Assembly: GCA_030432595.1 (NCBI GenBank)
Contig: JAUIGU010000008.1
Span: 61,233 to 125,232, forward strand
Direction: 5' to 3'
Origin: Phycisphaerae bacterium
GTDB lineage: Bacteria; Planctomycetota; Phycisphaerae; Phycisphaerales; Phycisphaeraceae
DNA length: 64,000 nucleotides
Below the pieces are notes generated by a model that saw nothing but the letters and a program-made list of their open reading frames with translations, was not told the origin of the DNA and did no database searches. Both the position numbers and the translations under genes were made by a program. Position 1 is the first letter of the stretch; every line of letters begins with the position of its first letter. Below, piece by piece: positions 36,809 through 43,896 of the stretch.

Positions 36809-36847
36809 TGAAGACTCGGACGCCCCGCAACCGGGCTTGACCAAAAC

Positions 36848-36885
36848 AGCCACCGACTGGACTCGAACCAGCGACCTGAGCTTTA
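36848..36885 (-). repeat. Left attachment repeat (3' fragment of tRNA-Thr)
   Basis: 38 bp identical to 54580-54617. It contains the acceptor 3' strand, T-arm, variable loop and anticodon 3' stem of the tRNA, but no 5' half follows, so it cannot fold as a tRNA. The match ends inside the anticodon loop at the last anticodon base, a common crossover region for tyrosine recombinases. Confidence 0.9.
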
Positions 36886-37359
36886 TGAAGACATGCCGGG
36901 ATTCTCGGCGAACCCTGATACTCAAGGATAATAGCGGTTTTCGCGCACCGCTCATTGCAACAGTTCCCGAACAGTGCAGGGGTTTTGCGGCAAGTGCGCG
37001 GCAAAAAACGAACACGGAAAAACCACTGTGCCGAGCACCGCCGAAAAGAGCGCGTTGATCTCCGGGCACCAAAAGTGGCTAGCTCGGAGTCAAGAACATT
37101 TGTAGGAACGGTGTGGCAAACCGACGTCACGGCGACCGACATGATTAGTAGAAGAGCAGCGGGTTTCATAGGTTTCTCCGGGGGGTTTGGATCGAATGGT
37201 TCGGCAATCGAGACGTGGCCGCGGCGTCATGTCGCCGGCGTCGCCTCGGATCGTGACGGACGGCGACGCCGCAACCGAAGGGACCCGGTCGCCATGCATT
37301 CCCGCGTTCGTCCCGTCCGCCCGAAGTGGGCGTTCAGGGCCCAGGCTTCACGCGGCTCA
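36886..37359. other. Gene-poor stretch inside the left end of the island
   Basis: 474 bp with no convincing reading frame on either strand and lower GC than its surroundings. It may hold remnants of earlier insertions or the terminator region of the Ser/Thr kinase gene, but I can identify nothing specific. Confidence 0.5.
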
Positions 37360-39381
37360 TCACTCCGTCGGTTCCATTTGCACCGAATTCAAGCGTGCCA
37401 ACGCCAGTTGAAGATCGTCCGCACGGTGGATTCCGTCCGGCCCGGACGGCGGACGTTCGCGCGCTCGCCGTACAGCTTCTTCATAGTGAGCCGCCGCGCG
37501 GCGCGCACCGTCCGACGACGCGTGCTCAAGATCGCCCCACGCCACCGCCAGGGCCCACCGGTGGCGGAACGCGGGGTCGGGAACGGCGGGCCAGCCGGGC
37601 GGCTCGTCCGGAAGCATGGTGGCGGCTTCTTCCAACCAACCCCGGGCCGGCCCCAGATCGCGGATCACCACCAGGGCACGGGCCAGCCGGATGCGGATGC
37701 CGACGGCGTCACACATCAACGCAGTGAGGGGCGCCTGTCCGGGGGGCACCCGGTCGAACTGCTGTTTCGCTTGGCGGTATGCGTCGATCGCGGCGCGGGG
37801 CTCTCCGAGCTGAAACAGGACGTCGCCACCCCTCAGAGAAGCGTTGGCGTGCGTCACGTCAAGCCGACCCGGAGGGTCCTTCGCGCTGGCGACGGCCTGC
37901 TCGACCCGGTCGGCCATGGCGCCCCGAAGCGCGGTCAGCGATTGCGTTGCCGAACCAGGCTCGGACAGCCCTTCTCGGATCGTCTCCGCCATGGGGATCA
38001 GCAGCCCGCCGTAAAGGAATTCGCCCGACTCGTCCGCCCACACCTTGTTGAGTTCGGCGTCCTGCCGGCGTTCCTCCGCTAAGAGGCGGCTTGCGGTCTC
38101 GCGGGCGTTCGCCGCCCGAATCACCCAGATGTACGTGACCGCGCCCGCGAACACGGTCAGGGCGGCGGCGGCCGCGGCCGTGACGCCAATGCGGTGCCGG
38201 CGGACAAACTTGGTCGCGACGTACATTCGGGATGGGGGGCTCGCTTCTACGGGCTCGTCGCGGAGGAACCGTGAGACGTCGGTGGCCAGGGAGAGTGCCG
38301 TGGGGTATCGACGCTTCCGGTCCTTCTCCAGCGCGCGCATCACGATCCAATCGAGTTCGCCGCGCAGGACGCCGTTCAGGCGACGCGGCGTCATGCCGTC
38401 GGGAGCGATGATCCCGACGCCGCGATCGCTCGAGGCACTGACGCGCAAGCTCGGGCGCACAGGCTCTTCCTCGGCGACCACGCGCTGCCATTCCGCCTGG
38501 CTCAGCGTGGCCCGCCGATCGCTCGCCAATGGAGTCGTCCCGGTAAGGAGTTCGTAGAGGAGCACTCCGAGCGCGTAGACGTCCGACCGGGTATCGACGT
38601 CGCCGTGTGCCAGTGTCGCCTGTTCCGGGCTCATGTACTCAGGCGTGCCGATCGCTCGGCCGAACTCGGTATAAAGCGACCGATCGGTCAGGGGCTGCTC
38701 GATCGCCTTGGCGATCCCGAAGTCGATGATCTTCGGTGCCGGGCGCCCGTCCAGCTCGGCCACCAGGATGTTGGTCGGCTTTAGGTCGCGGTGGATGACA
38801 CCCTTCTGGTGGGCGTGTTGCACGCCGTGGCACACGTCGGCGAACAGCCTCAACCGGTCACCTACCCCCATCTTTGCGCGATCACAGTATTCCGTGATGG
38901 GCAGCCCGTGGACCAGTTCCATCGCGAAGTACGGCCGGCCCGTGGCGGTCGCTCCGGCGTCGAAGACGCGCGCGATGTGTGGGTGATCCATCAGGGCAAG
39001 CGCCTGCCGCTCCGACGTGAAGCGCGCGAACACCTGTTTCGTGTCCATCCCGGCCTTGATGACCTTGAGGGCCACCAGGCGACGGAGCGGCTCGCGCTGC
39101 TCGGCGCGGAAGACGACCCCCATCCCGCCCTCGCCGATCTGCGCGATCAGTCGGTACGGACCGACGTGCCCGCCCACCGCCACGTCGCCGCCGACTCCGC
39201 CCGCCCGTCCGGCATCGCCGGCGATCAAGCCGTCGATCGCCCGGAGGGAGGCGATCTTCCGTGCCACCTCGTCTCGCACGTGCGGGTGATCTTGGCACAG
39301 CTCATCCAATCCGATCGCGTGGCCGACCTCGCGTGCCTTCTCCCAGCGATCCAGCAGTCTTTCAACGGTGTCATGGGACAT
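37360..39381 (-). CDS. Membrane-bound Ser/Thr protein kinase (PknB type)
   Basis: 673 residues. After a helical N-terminus (about 1-70) the kinase domain spans about 75-375: glycine loop IGEGGMGVVFRAEQ, invariant Lys in VALKVIKAG, catalytic loop VIHRDLKPTNIL, KIIDFGIAKAI, GTPEYMSPEQATL and the helix F Asp in DVDTRSDVYALG. One membrane helix follows (VTAAAAAALTVFAGAVTYIWVI), then about 250 residues of helical repeats (tetratricopeptide-like) outside the membrane. It is divergent from an ECF sigma gene 188 bp away, a pairing common in planctomycetes, where the kinase is thought to control the sigma factor. Target unknown. Confidence 0.93.
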   Translation of the reverse strand: MSHDTVERLLDRWEKAREVGHAIGLDELCQDHPHVRDEVARKIASLRAIDGLIAGDAGRAGGVGGDVAVGGHVGPYRLIAQIGEGGMGVVFRAEQREPLRRLVALKVIKAGMDTKQVFARFTSERQALALMDHPHIARVFDAGATATGRPYFAMELVHGLPITEYCDRAKMGVGDRLRLFADVCHGVQHAHQKGVIHRDLKPTNILVAELDGRPAPKIIDFGIAKAIEQPLTDRSLYTEFGRAIGTPEYMSPEQATLAHGDVDTRSDVYALGVLLYELLTGTTPLASDRRATLSQAEWQRVVAEEEPVRPSLRVSASSDRGVGIIAPDGMTPRRLNGVLRGELDWIVMRALEKDRKRRYPTALSLATDVSRFLRDEPVEASPPSRMYVATKFVRRHRIGVTAAAAAALTVFAGAVTYIWVIRAANARETASRLLAEERRQDAELNKVWADESGEFLYGGLLIPMAETIREGLSEPGSATQSLTALRGAMADRVEQAVASAKDPPGRLDVTHANASLRGGDVLFQLGEPRAAIDAYRQAKQQFDRVPPGQAPLTALMCDAVGIRIRLARALVVIRDLGPARGWLEEAATMLPDEPPGWPAVPDPAFRHRWALAVAWGDLEHASSDGARRAAAHYEEAVRRARERPPSGPDGIHRADDLQLALARLNSVQMEPTE

Positions 39382-39569
39382 GGTGAAAACGGAGCCGGGT
39401 GAAATCCTGAGCCGTGATCAGGTTACAGCTTCATAGCCCGCCGCCAAAGGCGGTGTGGCGCGAGCACCCGACGGCCCGGGGGCGATCGGAGTACGCGTAC
39501 AATGCAACTAGCGGTCGCGGCGTTCCTCTGGGGACAGGATATGGTTCACTTCACTTCCCACGAGGCGAC

Positions 39570-40202
39570 ATGTCGCAGCCCACTACCCTCGTCGATTTAC
39601 AGAATTGCCTCCAACGCTACGCTCAGGGCGATGAATCCGCCCGCGACGAGGCACTCGCCCGAGGGTTGCACCGGTTGCGAGGATTGACGGAGCAGATGAT
39701 GGTGTCGTACCAACGTGTCGGGCGTTGGGAGGAGGCCGACGATGTCCTTCATAACGCGACGATGCGTCTCTACCGCGCCATGGCGGATGTCCGTCCGTCC
39801 GACGCCCGCGCGTTCCTGGGACTCGCGGCCCTCCAGATCCGACGGGAATTGATCGACCTCTCGCGCAAGCACTTTGGACCGCTGGGACCGGGCCGCCACC
39901 ACGCCACGGACGCCGGCCACACCGAGGAAACGCGGGGGGCACGGGTGGCAGACGCACCCAGCGACGAGCCCGGCCCCGTCACGTGGCTCGAAGGCAGGGA
40001 GTTGCACGGCGTAGTCGAGCGGCTCCCCGACCACCTCCGCGAGGTGGTCGATTTGCTCTTCTACCACGAGCTGACACAGAACGAGGCGTCCGAGCTGCTT
40101 GGGGTGTCCACCCGAACGGTGAAGCGTTGGTGGCGCGAGGCACGCCTACAGCTGTACGACTTGCTTACTGCGCACGACGAGGGCGGGAGCAACCCGACAT
40201 GA
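39570..40202 (+). CDS. ECF-type RNA polymerase sigma factor
   Basis: 210 residues. The region 2-like part (DEALARGLHRLRGLTEQMM, VGRWEEADDVLHNATMRLYRAM) and the region 4 helix-turn-helix (LPDHLREVVDLLFYHELTQ then EASELLGVSTRTVKRWW) are both clear; the linker is long and polar. This arrangement fits the planctomycete/verrucomicrobial ECF group with an extended linker. The ATG is preceded by a purine-rich CGAGGCGAC. It is divergent from the membrane Ser/Thr kinase and overlaps the convergent HAF-like protein gene by 38 bp at its 3' end. It may drive expression of the island's surface genes (inference). Confidence 0.9.
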   Translation: MSQPTTLVDLQNCLQRYAQGDESARDEALARGLHRLRGLTEQMMVSYQRVGRWEEADDVLHNATMRLYRAMADVRPSDARAFLGLAALQIRRELIDLSRKHFGPLGPGRHHATDAGHTEETRGARVADAPSDEPGPVTWLEGRELHGVVERLPDHLREVVDLLFYHELTQNEASELLGVSTRTVKRWWREARLQLYDLLTAHDEGGSNPT

Positions 40203-42579
40203 TGCCGATGGCAAGAACCACGGCTCCGGTCACCGGTTCGGGAAGATGACGACCACGGTCGTTCGGGGCGGCGGTCGCCCCCCAGTTTTGCAGGACCGCA
40301 TCCAATTCACTCTGATCCACGATGCCGGAAGTGGGACGACCGTTGGCCCACGCGACGGGCAGGCCTGACGCAACGCCTCCCCAGTTCTGGAGCACCAAGT
40401 CCAAGTCGCCCTGCTCGACCGAGCCGCTTGCGTTGTAATCACCGATGACCGGTCCGCCCAACGCCACCGCCGCGACCCGGACCGCGTTGCCCAAGTAGGT
40501 GACATCCCAGACCAGATCGGGGCCGGGGATCCCGGCGATCGTGTCAAACTCGCCGACGAGCAACCCCGCGACCACGACCTCGAAGGCGTGACCGATGGCG
40601 GGCACAAAACCATTCGTCAGGTCGAGCCGCAGCGTGCCCCCGAGGCTGGCGCTGCCCCCCACCTGCAGGACGTCGAACCCTGAGGCCGGGTCCGGTCCAC
40701 CCAACTCGATCTCCAGCGTGCCCGCCGCATGCTGGGTCAAGTTCCCGGTTACTTCGGTGACGCCGATGTCCATCCCGGGGCCCAGGGTCCCGCCGTCGTT
40801 GACCAGATCACCCCGGAAGGTCTCGACCGACAACGTGCCGCCCGTCAATGCGAACCGACCCGGCGCACTGTCGCCGCTCATGTCGATCTCCTGCGCCGAC
40901 ATCCGGCCGCCGCGCAGCTCCACCCGCGACCCCGGGGAGTCCCAGACAAGCAGGCTTCCATCGATCTGGAGTTCCCCATCGTCTTGCCGGAGGTGCCCGG
41001 TGCCCCCGGCCCGGAGCGCGTTGCCACCCACGATGAAATCGTTCGACGTGACCGTGACGCCCGCGTCGTGAAGTTGGAGCAGCCCGTCCGACCCCTCGCG
41101 TGACCCCAGTTTGACGAAACCCCCTTCCAAGCGCGCACCCGAGTAGAGGTGAAGACTGCCGCCGTGATCGCGGCCGACCGTGGTGCGGTCGTGCACCCAG
41201 ACCTCGGACCCGCCGGAGACGTTCAACACCGCCTCCAAGCCCGTCCCGCCGCCGTCCACGTCCAGTCCGGTCAACGACAGGTCGGCGCCGTCGCGGACGG
41301 TGATCGGGGTGGGGCTGGCGACGAACAACGTCGCGGGCACCAGCCGACTCTGCGCCTCACCGTCGAGCACGGCCGGCGACGTCGCGTCCCAGACCTCGCC
41401 CGCCGACAGATCAAGGAACCAGTTCGCCCCTACAACCTGCGCATGATCGTTTAGGGCTCGGGCTCCGGTCAGTAATGTAGACACCCCTTCTGGCCTATAG
41501 TTGTTCAGGTCCCGATGTATCCCGTCTCGCCAAATAAAGGCGCGGTAGACCAACCCAGTTCTCTCTGAACCAACGACCAGCCCGAAGTTGTTGATGTCTC
41601 TTGGCGTCACGTCCTTGTCGGACGGGCCGATCCGCGTCAGTGTAGAGCCGTCGTAGTGAAACGCGACCGCGTCCCCGAACGACGGGCCGGACCGGCCGAC
41701 GACCTCGCCGCGCGTGTTAACGTCCTCCGCGTTGCCGAAAGTATCGCCCGGATTGAAGCCGGGGATGGGGGTCCAGGTACCGGTCGCCGGGCTCCACGTG
41801 CCGGCCGCGAACACCTCAGCGTCGATCTCGAGTATCCCCGCGGCCACACCGTCGGTGCTCACGCTGTTGAACTTCGAGCGGCTGAACCCCCCGGTTCCGG
41901 GGGCACGCCGAGCAGACGCGGAGTCTTGATAGTCGCTCGCATACCACGCCACCGGTGGGTTGTTCACATTGACCGGGTCGCCCGGGAAAAAAGGGATCAA
42001 CTCAAAACCCACGACCGTGCGATCCGATCCGGCGCCCGTCACGATCACACTGCTATCAACGGCCTGCCTGGACGCGGTCGGCATTCCGGCGTCAACGAAC
42101 GCGGAAAGCCCGATCAAGTCGGGGTTGATCGGTTCGAACGCCACAGAAAAGTTCTGCGATGACCCCAGGCCGTTGCCAGATTCGGTAACGACTTCTGGAT
42201 AAATAGACTCTCCATTGGCCAAAAAGAACGGATCGACATGGTTCGGCGAAAACGGGGGGTTATCCAGATCTTCGAAGTCAACGAACTCGGGATTGGGGCT
42301 GGATACGTGCCAGCGGTAACCGGCGTAGACCCGCGGCGCGGTCTCAAACCCAAACTCGGTATTGATGCCGGACTGTTGGACGGCCACCCAGCCGGACTCT
42401 GAGATGTCCACGGCCGTGCCGCGAGTGTTCCAGTCAACGAACAAGTTGGCGTCATCAAACACAAATGCCGCCGGAAACTCTACGAATCGGGCATCCGCTG
42501 GTAATGCGCTGGCAGCCACCACAACAGTCCACGCAACTATTCGTCGCAGTGCCAAACGTTTGGAGGTTTTAAACGCCAA
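40165..42579 (-). CDS. Secreted HAF-like/beta-helical protein with dockerin-like module and degenerate PEP-CTERM end
   Basis: 804 residues with a signal peptide (AWTVVVAASALPADA). The first half has repeats resembling HAF motifs (GNAEDVNTRGEVVGRSG, DINNFGLVVGSERTG, ALNDHAQVVGANW). The second half looks like a beta-helix of the autotransporter type (LHLYSGARLEGGFVKLGS, LTGGTLSVETFRGDLVNDG, TQHAAGTLEIELGG). A paired EF-hand module with EQGDLDLVLQNWG and VDQSELDAVLQNWG follows, then LPEPVTGAVVLAIG and a basic end, a poor PEP-CTERM signal. It is an island gene, yet it uses the same EF-hand module as the chromosomal pectin proteins. Its 3' end overlaps the sigma factor gene; the pseudopilin gene ends 12 bp before its start, suggesting co-expression. 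Confidence 0.82.
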   Translation of the reverse strand: MAFKTSKRLALRRIVAWTVVVAASALPADARFVEFPAAFVFDDANLFVDWNTRGTAVDISESGWVAVQQSGINTEFGFETAPRVYAGYRWHVSSPNPEFVDFEDLDNPPFSPNHVDPFFLANGESIYPEVVTESGNGLGSSQNFSVAFEPINPDLIGLSAFVDAGMPTASRQAVDSSVIVTGAGSDRTVVGFELIPFFPGDPVNVNNPPVAWYASDYQDSASARRAPGTGGFSRSKFNSVSTDGVAAGILEIDAEVFAAGTWSPATGTWTPIPGFNPGDTFGNAEDVNTRGEVVGRSGPSFGDAVAFHYDGSTLTRIGPSDKDVTPRDINNFGLVVGSERTGLVYRAFIWRDGIHRDLNNYRPEGVSTLLTGARALNDHAQVVGANWFLDLSAGEVWDATSPAVLDGEAQSRLVPATLFVASPTPITVRDGADLSLTGLDVDGGGTGLEAVLNVSGGSEVWVHDRTTVGRDHGGSLHLYSGARLEGGFVKLGSREGSDGLLQLHDAGVTVTSNDFIVGGNALRAGGTGHLRQDDGELQIDGSLLVWDSPGSRVELRGGRMSAQEIDMSGDSAPGRFALTGGTLSVETFRGDLVNDGGTLGPGMDIGVTEVTGNLTQHAAGTLEIELGGPDPASGFDVLQVGGSASLGGTLRLDLTNGFVPAIGHAFEVVVAGLLVGEFDTIAGIPGPDLVWDVTYLGNAVRVAAVALGGPVIGDYNASGSVEQGDLDLVLQNWGGVASGLPVAWANGRPTSGIVDQSELDAVLQNWGATAAPNDRGRHLPEPVTGAVVLAIGIMSGCSRPRRAQ

Positions 42580-42591
42580 TTTGCCCCCCTC

Positions 42592-43314
42592 TCATTGGAG
42601 CCGACTCGCCTGCTCAAACCACGCGATCTTGGCGTACGAGTCGCCGGGCCAACGAAGCTTGACTTCCTTGGCGTCGCCGTGGGCTACAGCACCGTCGAGG
42701 TACAGGATGTTCACCGCGCTTTGGTTCGGGTGACTGTCCCAGTCCTGGCCCTGGTAGGGGCCGATGTAGCTGTGACCTTTCTCCGCGTTGATGTCCATCG
42801 CCAACGCGTGCTCGCCCGCCGCGCGGGCGGCTTCGTACGTCGCGCCCTCGCCGATCCGCTCGATTGACGGCACCGAGAAAGGTGAACGCCAGTAGTAGTC
42901 GTAAGCAGACCCGCCCGTCGGGAAATGGTGCCAGGCGTGGATGAAGTCTGCGTGCGCGTCTTGAAGGTGCGCGCTCGGGCAGAGCAACAACTCGTAATCG
43001 ACGTAGCGCTCGGCGACCAGGATGCCCTGACCGAACGGCTGGTCGTCGACCTTGGTTAGCGTCGAGGTCCACTTCTTGTCCAGACGAAAACCGGTCCACC
43101 ACAGCAGGGGCGGCTTGTTGTCGTCGAAGTCGTTCGCGTAGGCCGCGTGCGCCTGGCCGATGCTGCGCAGGTTCGTCTTGCACTGGACGAGCCGGGCGGT
43201 CGATCGCGCGCCGCCCAGCACCGGGAACAAGAGCGCGATCAACAGTCCGAGGATGGCCAAGACGACCAACAGTTCAATCAGCGTGAACGCGCGTTGGGGG
43301 GGGGATTCAGACAT
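42592..43314 (-). CDS. Prepilin-type pseudopilin protein (island copy)
   Basis: 240 residues beginning with a prepilin leader and helix ([19 protein letters not shown]), again with Ala before the cleavage-site Phe. The soluble part resembles planctomycete pseudopilins that end in a conserved His-rich/DG region: [19 protein letters not shown], then [19 protein letters not shown]. It lies 12 bp upstream of the HAF/dockerin-like protein gene, the same gene order as the pseudopilin and tandem PL11 lyase at 3.8-10.2 kb. A dedicated partner in secretion of the adjacent large protein is a reasonable inference; no other type II secretion genes are in the window. Confidence 0.87.
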   Translation of the reverse strand: MSESPPQRAFTLIELLVVLAILGLLIALLFPVLGGARSTARLVQCKTNLRSIGQAHAAYANDFDDNKPPLLWWTGFRLDKKWTSTLTKVDDQPFGQGILVAERYVDYELLLCPSAHLQDAHADFIHAWHHFPTGGSAYDYYWRSPFSVPSIERIGEGATYEAARAAGEHALAMDINAEKGHSYIGPYQGQDWDSHPNQSAVNILYLDGAVAHGDAKEVKLRWPGDSYAKIAWFEQASRLQ

Positions 43315-43350
43315 GGAGACGAGCCAATATCGACTATATCACCGCAACCG

Positions 43351-43575
43351 TTAGTAACCAAGAGTTTCGAGTCTCGCAAGAGTCGCAGCGTCAAGCTGGG
43401 CCGTCCGGGATATCGGTGCGCTCCGATTGGGCGCAGCCTCACTTTTTAAGACCGACCGGGAATCCGTGTCCCCTCGTGGCCTCGGCACCCGCTGGAAGCA
43501 GGGGGCGACCGGCGTGGCCGCCCCGTCGAACCCCGCCGAGACGGCCGCGGACCAGTCCGAGGAGCCCCAATGCAA
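43351..43575 (-). CDS. Possible small protein or gene remnant
   Basis: A 74-residue frame that ends in AQLDAATLARLETLGY, a tail type often seen at the end of planctomycete secreted hydrolases and small surface proteins. It lies 36 bp upstream of the pseudopilin on the same strand. Its start is unclear; a hydrophobic peptide MRRVLILALGLLGL sits just upstream in another frame, so this may be a frameshifted small exported protein. No function can be given. Confidence 0.25.
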   Translation of the reverse strand: MHWGSSDWSAAVSAGFDGAATPVAPCFQRVPRPRGDTDSRSVLKSEAAPNRSAPISRTAQLDAATLARLETLGY

Positions 43576-43842
43576 GGATCAAGACGCGACGCATTTGGTC
43601 GGACGCTCGGCCTCGCGGCCGGCATGTTGTCCGGGTTGGCGGTGACCGGTTGTGTGTCCGGCCGCCACAACGGGACAACCAGCGAGCACCTGTCCGTCGC
43701 CCCATCGACGCGGGAGGCCCGGTCGCCGGCCTTCACCTTCCATGACCAGTCGCCGCTGGAAGCGGAGATGAGGCCTCCACGTACGACGCCGCCCGCGCGC
43801 GGTCTCAACCCGGCGGCGTCCGCCCAGGGGAACGCCAACTAG
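43570..43842 (+). CDS. Small putative lipoprotein
   Basis: 90 residues. GAGGAG lies about six bases before the ATG. The N-terminus has twin Arg and a lipoprotein signal (FGRTLGLAAGMLSGLAVTGC), and the rest is short, polar and disordered. It ends in TAG 54 bp before the HerA-type ATPase gene, likely the first gene of that run. No family recognised. If real, it shows TAG is used as a stop in this genome. Confidence 0.55.
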   Translation: MQGSRRDAFGRTLGLAAGMLSGLAVTGCVSGRHNGTTSEHLSVAPSTREARSPAFTFHDQSPLEAEMRPPRTTPPARGLNPAASAQGNAN

Positions 43843-43896
43843 TCACCGCCCGACCGCGCTGCCTCTGTCCGTCGACCGTCTCCGAGGAACCTCCGC

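Noticed and set aside
36848..36885. A second functional tRNA gene
   Set aside because: Only the 3' half is present; no D-arm or 5' acceptor strand follows, so it cannot fold.
36955..38082. A 375-residue plus-strand frame starting in the island's left end
   Set aside because: Most of it is antisense to the Ser/Thr kinase gene, and its composition is non-protein-like; only the kinase has recognisable motifs.
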